DNA of 43,943 nt, taken from contig CAJUTE010000019.1 in assembly GCA_910589555.1 (NCBI GenBank), positions 1 to 43,943 on the forward strand, in the 5' to 3' direction. A model generated the notes under the pieces. The model saw only the letters and a program-made list of their open reading frames with translations. It did no database searches and was not told where the DNA came from. Below are positions 25,749-33,919 of this stretch, in pieces. The stretch's first letter is position 1, and each line of letters starts with the position of its first letter. The translations under genes were made by a program, and so were the position numbers. This stretch comes from an uncultured Muribaculum sp. (GTDB taxonomy: Bacteria; Bacteroidota; Bacteroidia; Bacteroidales; Muribaculaceae).

Positions 25749-26480
25749 CTAAGAAATTTCCAGGCGGGTGGTGGTGAGGGTGTGCAGGTCGATTTGCAGG
25801 AGGTGTCCGGTGCCGGTGTTGATGCCGGTGAGGAGCTTTATCACTTCGGCGGCTTGCATGGAGGCGACAACTCCGGGGAGTGGTCCGAGCACTCCTCCTG
25901 CCGAGCATGGCGTGAAGCCGCTCTCGCAAGGGGCATCGGGGAAGAGGTCGCGATAGGTGGTGGCACAGGATGGCGGAAATGTCATCACCTGACCTACGAA
26001 CTCCCGCACTCCGCCCGCCACACATGGCTTGCCGAGGCGATGTGCCGTGTCGGTCACAAGATATTTGGTCGACGGATTGTCTGACCCCTCGACCACCACG
26101 TCATATCCGGCAAGAAGCTCTGCGGCATTCTCCCGAGTGAGCATCCGGTTGTAAGCCTCCACCGTGATGCCGGAATTTATCTCATGCAAACGCCTTTCGA
26201 GCACATCTGTTTTCGGCTGTCCAAGGTCGCTCTCGGTGTAGGAAAGCTGACGTTGCAGATTGGAGAGCCCCACGGTGTCGAAGTCGATGATGCCGATTCT
26301 GCCTATGCCTGACGCGGCGAGATACATGGCGCAGATGCTGCCCAACGCTCCGGCGCCCACGATAAGCACCGAGCCGTCAAGCAGTCTGCGCTGCCCCTCT
26401 GTCCCTATTTCGTCAAGCATGATGGTGCGTGAATAACGCACCATCTGTTCTTTGTCGAGTTCCATAGGAGTCTCAGTCAA
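25749..26480 (-). CDS. thiF: ThiF/MoeB/HesA-family adenylyltransferase for ThiS
   Basis: ThiF adenylates the C-terminal Gly of ThiS so that sulfur can be loaded for thiazole synthesis. The 243-residue length fits. The N-terminus RYSRTIMLDEIGTEGQRRL and the nucleotide fold VLIVGAGALGSICAMYLAASG (GxGxxG) are typical, followed by IGIIDFDTVGLSNLQRQLSY, with the Asp and the LxNLxRQ signature. The VVVEGSDNPSTKYLV and CVAGGVREFVGQV segments match the family. One cysteine pair (CESGFTPC) stands in the usual zinc or catalytic region; the second pair seen in MoeB is not evident. It overlaps thiH by 8 bp; a second ATG at 26465 is a possible start. Last gene of the thi operon. Confidence 0.88.
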   Translation of the reverse strand: MTETPMELDKEQMVRYSRTIMLDEIGTEGQRRLLDGSVLIVGAGALGSICAMYLAASGIGRIGIIDFDTVGLSNLQRQLSYTESDLGQPKTDVLERRLHEINSGITVEAYNRMLTRENAAELLAGYDVVVEGSDNPSTKYLVTDTAHRLGKPCVAGGVREFVGQVMTFPPSCATTYRDLFPDAPCESGFTPCSAGGVLGPLPGVVASMQAAEVIKLLTGINTGTGHLLQIDLHTLTTTRLEIS

Positions 26481-27633
26481 ATATGCTGTCCCAATCCTTC
26501 CACACCACGTCGTAGCCTTGTGAACGAATGTCGGCGGCTACCATTTCCGGCTCGCGATCATCGGTTATGGCAAACTGCTCCAGAGCGTCAGGCGCCGAGG
26601 CATAACCTCCCGGCTCGGTGCGGCTGCCTGCGCTCATCGAGGTCACTCCGAGCAGCATCATGTTATGACGGAAGCGGTCGCTTTCGCGGGTCGAGTAGGA
26701 GATGTCGACATCGTGGTCAAACAAGCGGAAGGCAATCGTGAGCTGTGCGAGCTGACGGTCGCTCACCACCACGTTGGGCTGGAAACCGCTTTCCGACGGA
26801 CACATCCTGGGGAAGTTTATGCTGTAGCGTGTGCGCCAATATCGGCGTTGCAGATACCGCAGATGCCGCGCCATCATCACTACATCGGTGCGCCAGTCGG
26901 GCTGAAGACCGAGCAGCACGCCCATCCCTATCTTGTGGACTCCGGCACGCCCCATACGGTCGTAGCCGTTCAGTCGCCACTCGTAGATGGACTTCATGCC
27001 GCGTGGATGATAAAGCCGGTAGGCTTCCTTGTTGTAGGTTTCCTGAAAGCACACCACTCCGTTGAGTCCCTTGTGGGTGAGGCGTTCATACTGGGCTTCA
27101 CGCATGGGCTGCACCTCGATTGTCAGATTATGGAAGTAGGGGCGGCACACATCAAGCACATTTTCAAAATACTCGGTTCCGCACAATGCCGGATACTCGC
27201 CGCTCACGATAAGCAGGTTCTCAAACGGCCCCAACTCCTTTATCGCCTCACACTCGGCTTTTATCTGCTCCATGGTTAGGATGGTGCGTTCCATGGGATT
27301 GTCATGGTTGAACCCGCAGTACACACACTTGTTGGTGCAGGCGTTTGACACATACATCGGTATATACATCGAGATTGTTTTCCCGAACCGTTCCTGAGTG
27401 TAGCGGTGGCTCAATTGTGCCATCTCCTCGATGTAAGGGGCTGCGGCATCCGAGATCAATGCTATGAAGTCGTCCACGTCGAGCTGCTTGATGTTGCGCC
27501 GAGCTTTGCCGAGAGCGCGTCGCACGTCGCCGTCAGTCACGCTCGCTATGGCTTTTCCGGTGGCTTCCCAGTCATATCTCTCGATCTCGCGGGCAAATCC
27601 GTCGCCCATCACGGTTTCGTTTATCGGTCGCAT
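26473..27633 (-). CDS. thiH: 2-iminoacetate synthase ThiH (radical SAM)
   Basis: ThiH splits tyrosine into p-cresol and dehydroglycine (2-iminoacetate), the glycine-derived unit for the thiazole ring. This anaerobe-type route fits a gut Bacteroidales. The 386-residue protein carries the radical SAM cluster motif CTNKCVYCGF (CxxxCxxC), preceded by ISMYIPMYVSNA. It continues with LLIVSGEYP, VQPMREAQYERL, VVCFQETYNKEAYRLYHP, and GMGVLLGLQPDWRTD, all typical of ThiH. The C-terminal VTSMSAGSRTEPGGYA stretch is also expected. The start ATG lies 13 bp inside the end of thiC, and the end overlaps thiF by 8 bp, so translation is probably coupled. Confidence 0.95.
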   Translation of the reverse strand: MRPINETVMGDGFAREIERYDWEATGKAIASVTDGDVRRALGKARRNIKQLDVDDFIALISDAAAPYIEEMAQLSHRYTQERFGKTISMYIPMYVSNACTNKCVYCGFNHDNPMERTILTMEQIKAECEAIKELGPFENLLIVSGEYPALCGTEYFENVLDVCRPYFHNLTIEVQPMREAQYERLTHKGLNGVVCFQETYNKEAYRLYHPRGMKSIYEWRLNGYDRMGRAGVHKIGMGVLLGLQPDWRTDVVMMARHLRYLQRRYWRTRYSINFPRMCPSESGFQPNVVVSDRQLAQLTIAFRLFDHDVDISYSTRESDRFRHNMMLLGVTSMSAGSRTEPGGYASAPDALEQFAITDDREPEMVAADIRSQGYDVVWKDWDSIFD

Positions 27634-29336
27634 CGGTCAGCTATATTTTGTGATATACGCATTGCGCAGAAATTGGGACCGCACATGGTGCAGAACCGGT
27701 CGTCGGCATCAGGAGCGTTTCTCCGCGACTCCAGATAAAAGCTTCTTGCCTTCTCCGGGTCAAGGGAAAGATTGAATTGATCCTTCCAGCGGAATTCATA
27801 ACGAGCCTTTGACAGAGCGTCGTCACGCACCTGAGCGCCCGGGAATCCCTTGCACAAGTCGGCTGCGTGGGCGGCTATCTTGTAGGTTATGACGCCTTCG
27901 CGCACATCTTCAAGCGTGGGGAGCGACAGGTGCTCCTTGGGGGTTACGTAGCACAGCATCGCAGTGCCGAGAGCGCCTATGTTTGCCGCGCCTATCGCCG
28001 AAGTTATGTGGTCATATCCCGGAGCTATGTCGGTGGTAAGCGGTCCGAGGGTGTAGAACGGCGCTTCGTGGCAGCTCGAGATCTCACGCTCCATATTCTC
28101 TTTGATCTTGTTCATGGGCACATGTCCGGGTCCCTCGATCATGACCTGCACATCATGGCTCCACGCCCGTTGGGCAAGTTCGCCGAGTATGTCGAGTTCA
28201 AGGAACTGGGCACGGTCATTGGCATCATGGATCGAGCCGGGACGCATACCGTCGCCGAGCGAAATCGCCACATCATAGCGGGCAAGAATCTCACATATCT
28301 CATCGAAATGCTCATAGAGGAAACTTTCCGAGTCGTGCATCACACACCATTGTGTCATGATCGAGCCGCCGCGCGACACGCAACCGGTCAACCGCTCCTC
28401 GATCAGCCGTGCGTGTTCCTTGCGCACTCCGGCATGGATGGTGAAGTAGTCAACCCCCTGCTCACACTGCTCGATCAAGGTGTCGCGGTATATCTCCCAA
28501 GTGAGTTTACTCACGTCGCCGTGCACTTTTTCAAGAGCCTGGTAAATGGGCACAGTTCCCACCGGCACCGGACAATTGCGTATGATCCACTCGCGGGTTT
28601 CATGGATATTGTCGCCGGTGCTCAGATCCATTAGCGTGTCGCCGCCCCAATAGCAGCTCCACACAGCCTTTGCCACCTCCTCTTCGGTGCCTGAGGAGAG
28701 TGCTGAATTGCCGATATTGGTGTTGAGTTTCACCGAAAAAGCACGTCCTATCACCATCGGCTCCGCTTCGGGGTGGTTGATGTTGGCGGCGATCACGGCA
28801 CGTCCTGCCGCAACCTCGTCGCGCACAAACTCGGGGGTGATATAGCTCTTGATGCCAAGTTCGGCATTATCCATATTCTCGCGTATCGCCACATATTCCA
28901 TCTCGGGTGTGATGATACCCTTGCGTGCGTAGTGCATCTGGGTCACCCGATGCCCCTCTTTCGCCACTCTCGGATTATGGGTGACCGGGAAGCGTATAGC
29001 ATCAAGCGAGCTGTCGGCAAGGCGTTCCCTGCCATACGAGCTCGTTATGCTGTCGAGCATCACCGTATCGTCGCGGCGCTCAATCCACTCCACGCGTGTG
29101 CGAGGCAACCCCAGGTTTATGTCATGAGTGTATGAGTCGTCGGTATAGGGACCGCTGGTGTCATAGACCGTTACAGCCGGGTTGGCGCGTTCAATCCTGG
29201 CGCCGTTTTCAATCGTGACGGTTGGATACTGGTTGATGCGGCGCATTGCCACCCTCAGCTCGGGAAACAGCACCCCATGCTTATATATTTTCTCTGAATT
29301 AGGATAAGAGGAGACGTCGATATTTGATATTTTCAT
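27621..29336 (-). CDS. thiC: Phosphomethylpyrimidine synthase ThiC
   Basis: ThiC converts aminoimidazole ribotide to HMP-phosphate, the thiamine pyrimidine, by a radical SAM reaction. The length (571 residues) is normal for the bacterial form. The [4Fe-4S] motif is at the C-terminus, as the family requires: CTMCGPNFCAMRIS (CxxCxxxxC). Other landmarks are TQMHYARKGIITPEMEYVAI, CYWGGDTLMDLSTG, VPVGTVPIYQALEKV, FTIHAGV, GGSIMTQWCV, ISLGDGMRPGS, MIEGPGHVPMNKI and FYTLGPLTTDIAPGYDHI. It lies 12 bp after thiG and overlaps thiH by 13 bp. Nothing unusual. Confidence 0.97.
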   Translation of the reverse strand: MKISNIDVSSYPNSEKIYKHGVLFPELRVAMRRINQYPTVTIENGARIERANPAVTVYDTSGPYTDDSYTHDINLGLPRTRVEWIERRDDTVMLDSITSSYGRERLADSSLDAIRFPVTHNPRVAKEGHRVTQMHYARKGIITPEMEYVAIRENMDNAELGIKSYITPEFVRDEVAAGRAVIAANINHPEAEPMVIGRAFSVKLNTNIGNSALSSGTEEEVAKAVWSCYWGGDTLMDLSTGDNIHETREWIIRNCPVPVGTVPIYQALEKVHGDVSKLTWEIYRDTLIEQCEQGVDYFTIHAGVRKEHARLIEERLTGCVSRGGSIMTQWCVMHDSESFLYEHFDEICEILARYDVAISLGDGMRPGSIHDANDRAQFLELDILGELAQRAWSHDVQVMIEGPGHVPMNKIKENMEREISSCHEAPFYTLGPLTTDIAPGYDHITSAIGAANIGALGTAMLCYVTPKEHLSLPTLEDVREGVITYKIAAHAADLCKGFPGAQVRDDALSKARYEFRWKDQFNLSLDPEKARSFYLESRRNAPDADDRFCTMCGPNFCAMRISQNIADRCDR

Positions 29337-29348
29337 ATTCGTGGCAGG

Positions 29349-30125
29349 TTAATCATTGAGGAATGAAGTCAACGGACTCGTGGCATTTGCATGTGATGAC
29401 ACAGCCCCGGGACCGGCAAGAAACGCTTTCCTTCCGGCTATTACGGCAAGACGGAAAGCATCCGCCATCGCTGCAGGGTCATCGGCTACGGCGATCGCCG
29501 TATTGACAAGCACCGCATCGGCGCCCATCTCCATCGCGGCAGCGGCGTGGGAGGGAACTCCGAGACCGGCGTCGACCACTACCGGCACACGGCTCTGCTC
29601 GATTATTATCTCCAGGAAGTCAACGGTGCGCAGACCCTTGTTGGTGCCTATAGGCGCGCCGAGCGGCATCACGGCAGCGGCTCCGGCTTCTTCAAGCAGC
29701 TTGCACAGCACCGGGTCGGCTTGAATGTAGGGAAGCACTACAAATCCCTCTTTGGCAAGCTCTTCGGTGGCTTTAAGTGTTTCGATCGGGTCGGGCATTA
29801 GATACTTGGGGTCGGGATGTATCTCAAGCTTTATGAATTCGGTTCCGAATATCTCGCGGCTCATCTGTGCGGCAAGCACAGCCTCGCGAGCGTCACGCAC
29901 TCCCGATGTGTTGGGGAGCAGTTGCACGTGCTCGCGGTTAATGTGGGTGAGCATATCATCCGTTGCCTCGTTCATCATGTTCACTCTCTTCATCGCCACG
30001 GTGATCATCTGTGATTGAGAGGCTATCACCGCCTCCAGCATCGCATCGGGCGATGAAAATTTACCGGTTCCTACAAACAGTCGCGATGTGAACTCACGAC
30101 CGCCTATTACTAATTTGTCTGTCAT
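29349..30125 (-). CDS. thiG: Thiazole synthase ThiG
   Basis: ThiG assembles the thiamine thiazole phosphate from deoxyxylulose 5-phosphate, the ThiH product and ThiS-thiocarboxylate in the cytoplasm. The 258-residue TIM barrel begins LVIGGREFTSRLFVGTGKF. It contains the Schiff-base lysine region FIKLEIHPDPKYLMPDPIET, then VLPYIQADPVLCKLLEEAGAAAVMPLGAPIGTN, VVDAGLGVPSHAAAAMEMGADAVLVNTAIA and AFLAGPGAV. All landmarks are intact. It lies 3 bp after thiE and 12 bp before thiC. Confidence 0.97.
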   Translation of the reverse strand: MTDKLVIGGREFTSRLFVGTGKFSSPDAMLEAVIASQSQMITVAMKRVNMMNEATDDMLTHINREHVQLLPNTSGVRDAREAVLAAQMSREIFGTEFIKLEIHPDPKYLMPDPIETLKATEELAKEGFVVLPYIQADPVLCKLLEEAGAAAVMPLGAPIGTNKGLRTVDFLEIIIEQSRVPVVVDAGLGVPSHAAAAMEMGADAVLVNTAIAVADDPAAMADAFRLAVIAGRKAFLAGPGAVSSHANATSPLTSFLND

Positions 30126-30128
30126 TGT

Positions 30129-30755
30129 TTATTTTGTGTTTAATAGTTCCATGAAATGTCGGGTTGCCTCTGTCGGGTTTTCAGCACGGGAGATAGCTCC
30201 GCTTATGGCTATCCCGTTTATTCCGGTGGTCATCAGCTCAGGCACATCGCCGAGGGTGATGCCCCCTATGGCAACTACCGGAGTGTCGGTGCCTCGGTTT
30301 CGGGCATCGCTGAGAATACGTCGATATCCGTCAATGCCGAGCGTGGCTGCAAGCTTCTTCTTGGTGGTTGTGAAGCGGAAAGGCCCCATGCCCATGTAGT
30401 CAATCAAGCGCCTGTCAACCGAAAGAATATCCTCAAGGGAATTGACCGTGACACCTATTATTTTGTCGGTGCCAAGAATGCGTCTTGCTTCTGCCGGTGG
30501 CATATCCTCCTTACCTATATGCACTCCGTCGGCACCCGATTCCGCAACGAGATGCACCCGGTCGTCAAGCACCACGGTTGCTCCATGTTTACGGGCAAAC
30601 GGTATTATGTGCCTTGCGGCATCAAGCACTTCGGCATCATCGGCATCCTTCATGCGTATCTGCACCCATCTGCATCCGCCTTCAATCGCGGCAAGTGCCT
30701 GACGGGTTGTTTCATCGGCATCCATGCCGTCAGTTATGAATTGCAATTTTTCCAT
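30129..30755 (-). CDS. thiE: Thiamine-phosphate synthase ThiE
   Basis: ThiE couples HMP diphosphate with thiazole phosphate. The start chosen is ATG 30755 (MEKLQFITDG, 208 residues); the frame extends 16 codons further upstream with a basic, non-family sequence. Family motifs are present: CRWVQIRMKDAD, VVLDDRVHLVAESGADGVHIGKEDMP (with the HIG/GKED phosphate and metal region), IIGVTVNS, MGMGPFRFTTTKKKLAATLG and VAIGGITLGDVPELMTTGINGIAISGAI. The gene overlaps the upstream thiE-like gene by 22 bp and lies 3 bp before thiG. It keeps the catalytic motifs better than its neighbour, so it is probably the working ThiE. Confidence 0.95.
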   Translation of the reverse strand: MEKLQFITDGMDADETTRQALAAIEGGCRWVQIRMKDADDAEVLDAARHIIPFARKHGATVVLDDRVHLVAESGADGVHIGKEDMPPAEARRILGTDKIIGVTVNSLEDILSVDRRLIDYMGMGPFRFTTTKKKLAATLGIDGYRRILSDARNRGTDTPVVAIGGITLGDVPELMTTGINGIAISGAISRAENPTEATRHFMELLNTK

Positions 30756-31324
30756 CGATGTATCTCTTCTATTATATTTTCTATGTTTGTCAGGGGATTC
30801 CATAGATAACCGAGCATGGCGGCTCCGCTGAATCCGCGTTCTTTCAGTTCGGGAAACCGTGAAGGTGTCACCCCGCCGAGAGCCACCACTTTCCTTGTCG
30901 CAACAGCCTCACGCTCATTGTGGAAAGTACGGCTCTTATAACCGGATTTCGACAGCGAGTCGAATACCGGAGAAAGAGTGACATACTCCAATTCCGCATC
31001 CGCTTCAAGGACTTCAGCCGCACTGTGGCATGACCGGCTCAACACCGGTGCCGACACTCCTGACGGATATCGGCTGTTGAAATGGAAGCCCACGTCAGGA
31101 TATTTCTCAAGCAATTCCGGCACATCGTGAAGCGACAGCCGCTTGTGCAGTTCGCGGGGAATGGCTTCAAGCACGTTCGCTATGATGTCGGCAGAACAGC
31201 AAGGCTTCCTGATGTGCATCCTGTCGACTGCTCCGGAGCATAACAGGCGGGTTATGCGTTCAGCCTCGTTGTCGACGACGAAGTCGGCAAGCGTGATCCC
31301 GATTATTTTAAAATCAGCCTCCAT
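30734..31324 (-). CDS. ThiE/TenI-like paralogue (thiamine-phosphate synthase family)
   Basis: This 196-residue TIM barrel of the ThiE/TenI superfamily sits directly beside a full thiE. It has DRMHIRKPCCSADIIANVLE, HKRLSLHDVPELLEKY, GFHFNSRYP, YVTLSPVFDSLSKSGYKSRTF and VVALGGVTPSRFPELKERGFSGAAMLGYLW. The GxHI-GKED stretch of ThiE is replaced by GFHFNSRYP, and the GPxxxTxTK loop by LSPVFDSLSKSGY. This suggests loss of synthase activity or a TenI-type thiazole tautomerase role, in which TenI aromatises the ThiG product. It overlaps thiS by 11 bp and thiE by 22 bp. TenI is the best guess; no experiment here separates it from ThiE. Confidence 0.85.
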   Translation of the reverse strand: MEADFKIIGITLADFVVDNEAERITRLLCSGAVDRMHIRKPCCSADIIANVLEAIPRELHKRLSLHDVPELLEKYPDVGFHFNSRYPSGVSAPVLSRSCHSAAEVLEADAELEYVTLSPVFDSLSKSGYKSRTFHNEREAVATRKVVALGGVTPSRFPELKERGFSGAAMLGYLWNPLTNIENIIEEIHRWKNCNS

Positions 31325-31505
31325 AAGCGGCGCGAATCACTACCACATCATCACCGTCGTTCAGTGTGGTAGACTCCCACTCAGGTTTACGTACAATTTT
31401 CCCATTGACGGCAACCGCCACGCCGGCACTCTCTTTACCCACGATATCAGCCACTGTGCAACCGCCATCAACCGTGCGTGGCTCATTATTTACCTTTATT
31501 TCCAT
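31314..31505 (-). CDS. thiS: Sulfur carrier protein ThiS
   Basis: ThiS is a ubiquitin-fold carrier that brings sulfur to ThiG as a C-terminal thiocarboxylate. The 63-residue protein starts MEIKVNNEPRTVDGGCTVAD, contains VAVAVNGKIVRKPEWESTTL and NDGDDVVVIRAAYGG, and ends in the required Gly-Gly. The start ATG is 10 bp inside the end of thiD, and its last 11 bp overlap the thiE-like gene, so translation is coupled across the operon. Confidence 0.95.
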   Translation of the reverse strand: MEIKVNNEPRTVDGGCTVADIVGKESAGVAVAVNGKIVRKPEWESTTLNDGDDVVVIRAAYGG

Positions 31506-32317
31506 TGTATAGGATTTTTGATTATGTTATATAGGTGATTCACAGCCCCGTGACCTTGCCCAATGGCGTAATCGGCACCCTCCTTGATTGCGGCAGTGAT
31601 AAATGATTTCGCCCTCTCTACCGACTCGTCGATCGTCAATCCGCAAGCCAATCCGCAAGCTATTGCCGATGAGAGGGTGCAGCCGGTGCCATGAGTATTG
31701 GTTGTATCGATATGTTCACCCTCAAATACCCATGTTTTCCCTGATTGGCTGTCAAAGAGTAAATCGCCCTGCGGAGGAAGATGTCCCCCCTTTACGAGCA
31801 CTGCGGTTATGCTATATTCCGCGGCTATTCTCCGTGCCGCTCTGCCGGCATCGTTGATGCATGCTATTTTCAGTCCCGAGAGTCCTTCTGCCTCAGGGAT
31901 ATTCGGGGTAAGAAGAGTCACTTTGGGCAATAATTCTCGGCACATCGCGTCGATCATGCCGCTTGCCGCCAGTTTATCGCCTGATGTTGCCGTCATCACC
32001 GGGTCAAGGACAATATTTTTCAACGCATATTTTTCAATCACAGAAGCCACCGTCATCACCGCTTGCTCATCGGGGAGCATACCGATCTTCACGGCATCGG
32101 GCGTAATGTCGTCCAATGCAGCAAGCAGTTGATTATTAAGAAAATCGGAAGCATTGAGAATCGACCGCACTCCCAATGTGTTTTGTGCGGTCAGCGCGGT
32201 TATCGCCGCCATTGCATAGCAACCCATTGCCGTGCAAGTCTTTATGTCGGCTTGTATTCCGGCGCCACCCGAAGGATCGGAACCGGCTATTGAAAGAACT
32301 GTTGGATAATGTTTCAT
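31496..32317 (-). CDS. thiD: Hydroxymethylpyrimidine/phosphomethylpyrimidine kinase ThiD
   Basis: ThiD phosphorylates HMP and HMP-phosphate to the diphosphate used by ThiE. The start is ATG 32317, giving MKHYPTVLSIAGSDPSGGAG, the classic N-terminus; the open frame runs 21 codons further upstream into the riboswitch leader and is not used. The 273-residue ribokinase-fold protein shows GIQADIKTCTAMGCYAMAAI, TAQNTLG, DAVKIGMLPDEQ, VLDPVMTATSGDKL, LLTPNIPEAEGLSG, AVLVKGGHLP and NTHGTGCTLSSAIAC (anion hole). First gene of the operon behind the TPP riboswitch, and overlaps thiS by 10 bp. Confidence 0.95.
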   Translation of the reverse strand: MKHYPTVLSIAGSDPSGGAGIQADIKTCTAMGCYAMAAITALTAQNTLGVRSILNASDFLNNQLLAALDDITPDAVKIGMLPDEQAVMTVASVIEKYALKNIVLDPVMTATSGDKLAASGMIDAMCRELLPKVTLLTPNIPEAEGLSGLKIACINDAGRAARRIAAEYSITAVLVKGGHLPPQGDLLFDSQSGKTWVFEGEHIDTTNTHGTGCTLSSAIACGLACGLTIDESVERAKSFITAAIKEGADYAIGQGHGAVNHLYNIIKNPIQWK

Positions 32318-32387
32318 TCCTCGTGTCGCTAAAAATAAGGATAGCAACAGAGGCACGACCGGGAACCGGACAATATGCAAGAACTCA

Positions 32388-32472
32388 TTTTCCTACGGCA
32401 GCATTATCTGCATCAGGTATAAGGGTATAATCTCAGCCTCACCACGCTTGCGGTTCAGCACCCCTGTTGGTT
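32388..32472 (-). promoter_or_regulatory. TPP riboswitch controlling the thi operon
   Basis: On the minus strand the conserved parts appear in order: AGGGGTGC (near 32458-32465), GGCTGAGAT (CTGAGAT at 32430-32436), ACCC, ATACCTGATGCAGATAATGC and CGTAGGAA at about 32390. This is the THI-box aptamer that binds thiamine diphosphate. It lies about 70 nt before the thiD ATG. No clear terminator with a T-run is present in that gap, so control is more likely by hiding the translation start than by attenuation. Confidence 0.95.
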
Positions 32473-32479
32473 TCCGCCA

Positions 32480-32511
32480 CAAAGATAAATCATTCCATCG
32501 ACAAATGCAAC
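32480..32511 (-). promoter_or_regulatory. Promoter of the thi operon
   Basis: On the minus strand: GTTG (32508-32511), 20 bp, then TATCTTTG (32480-32487), a full TAnnTTTG match. The predicted start near 32475 coincides with the 5' edge of the riboswitch, which supports both calls. Confidence 0.65.
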
Positions 32512-32648
32512 ATTAATTTCATCCTGACATCTAATGCCGCTGTACCGCGGAAATCATAGGAATTGTCTTCCGGACATTTTATGTACGATTTTGTCATGCC
32601 GGTGACATAGGTTGACACGATGTTACAGAATATATTTTTAGCCGTAAT

Positions 32649-32733
32649 TGTAGGGACGCTCGATTCGAGCGTCCATCATAATTAGTTGAATATCAGATAT
32701 CGTATTCGGACGCACGAGCCGTGCATCCCTACA
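32649..32733. repeat. Small (85 bp) element with terminal inverted repeats, MITE/REP-like
   Basis: The ends TGTAGGGA (32649-32656) and TCCCTACA (32726-32733) are perfect inverted repeats. Just inside the left end is a near-perfect palindrome, GGACGCTCGA and TCGAGCGTCC around one base (32654-32674). The right end has a weaker one around GCACGAGCCGTGC. No protein frame is present. This looks like a non-autonomous palindromic element between thi and the accessory region. Confidence 0.5.
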
Positions 32734-32759
32734 TTTTAGAGGTTCTGTCGCACCCCGAT

Positions 32760-33049
32760 TGGATGAATCCTGCGGATTCGTTTATGCATGGATTCAATAG
32801 TCTGTATACACTAATCATGCCGTGAAACGGCAATGCAATCGTAGCTCCGCCACGAGGCGATAGCCGAGGTGCGGAGAAAGAGGCACAAACCAACGGGCGT
32901 CGAAGACGTCCGCCAACCGACCAGAGCCAAATGAGCTAAGCGCCGAAAGGCAGACTGCCTGAAACAAATTGAAAAATTTGCCAGTGAGAGTGCGAAGACT
33001 TTCGGGACGGATGTGAGCGTGACTAGCCACACCGCCCGACGCACCGTAA
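32760..33049. other. Hairpin-rich stretch without an intact gene
   Basis: No credible gene is seen. Short GC-rich hairpins follow one another: 32765-32770/32774-32779 (GAATCC, loop TGC), 32818-32823/32827-32832 (TGCCGT, loop GAA), 32845-32850/32871-32876 (CTCCGC) with an inner GGC-GATA-GCC, 32895-32901/32905-32911 (GGGCGTC, loop GAA), and 32942-32944/32949-32951 (GCC, loop GAAA). The repeated small GNA/GNRA-like loops suggest a folded RNA or a decayed retroelement. The segment ends exactly where the truncated nuclease homology begins. Confidence 0.35.
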
Positions 33050-33148
33050 TCACCAACATGGGGTGATGGTGTAATCCGCCAACTTGCTGACTCCATAGCA
33101 GCAAACACTGAAGATTCCAAGGGCTATTCTGATAAAAACCTTTGGAGG

Positions 33149-33919
33149 ATGAAGCAATTCTATGAAACATATCGGGATGCAGATGAAAAACTCTCATCAC
33201 TGCTGAGACAAATCAATTGGACTAATAATTTAACGATTATGTCACGGTGCAAGATTCCGGAGGAACGAGATTTTTACATTCGTCTTGCAGCAGATGAGCG
33301 TCTTTCAACTCGCGAACTTGGAAAACTCATTTCACGTGGCTTGTTTGAACGGACTATGATTGATGTCCCAAAACTCTCATCAGTGATGAGAGAAATTGTG
33401 CCATCATCTGAAAGGTCGTTCAGAGACCGGTACGTAATGGATTTTCTCGGGAAGAAGACTTATGCTGACGAATATTCTATGAAACAAGCAATCATCGCAA
33501 AAATGAAAGATTTCATTCTTGAGGTGGGTAAAGATTTCATCTATATGGGTCAGGAATACCGATTACAGGTCGGAACTGAAGATTTTAGGATAGATTTATT
33601 GTTTTTTCACCGAGAACTCCGTTGTCTTGTTGCTTTCGAGGTTAAAATGGGACGCTTTCATCCATCAGATCTTGGACAGCTTGAGTTCTATCCTGAAGCC
33701 TTGGACAGAGATGTTCGAAAGACACATGAGAACCCAAGTATAGGGGTTCTTCTGTGCAAAGACAAGGATGATGAAGTGGTGGAGTATGCTATGTCGCGTT
33801 CATTATCCCCAACTCTTGTCGCGGAGTATCAGTTGAATCTTCCGCCAAAGAAAATATTACAGGCAAAAATAAGAGAACTTTTTGACGAAAGAGAACAAAC
33901 TTTCGGCATTACAATTTGA
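33149..33919 (+). CDS. DUF1016/YhcG-family PDDEXK nuclease, N-terminally truncated
   Basis: This 256-residue remnant of a DUF1016 (YhcG-like) protein normally about 340 residues long keeps the nuclease half. The PDDEXK core is visible as DFRIDLLFFHRELRCLVAFEVKMG, with the Asp and E-x-K. It is preceded by MKQFYETYRDADEKLSSLLR and NWTNNLTIMSRCK, and followed by NPSIGVLLCKDKDDEVVEYAMSRSLSP. In-frame homology continues upstream of the ATG: WGDGVIRQLADSIAA from 33059 and then KGYSDKNLWR. A TAA at 33047-33049 stops it, and the usual first 50 or so residues are missing. It is either a pseudogene or makes a shortened protein. The family is linked to mobile elements, restriction loci and defence islands, but no partner is here. 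Confidence 0.8.
   Translation: MKQFYETYRDADEKLSSLLRQINWTNNLTIMSRCKIPEERDFYIRLAADERLSTRELGKLISRGLFERTMIDVPKLSSVMREIVPSSERSFRDRYVMDFLGKKTYADEYSMKQAIIAKMKDFILEVGKDFIYMGQEYRLQVGTEDFRIDLLFFHRELRCLVAFEVKMGRFHPSDLGQLEFYPEALDRDVRKTHENPSIGVLLCKDKDDEVVEYAMSRSLSPTLVAEYQLNLPPKKILQAKIRELFDEREQTFGITI

Noticed and set aside
27867..28634. 255-codon open frame antisense to thiC
   Set aside because: It is fully contained in thiC and reads as a His/Val-rich product without a domain; no promoter or start context.
32818..32832. Hairpin TGCCGT-GAA-ACGGCA as a terminator for the thi promoter side
   Set aside because: No T-run on either strand, and no gene ends nearby.
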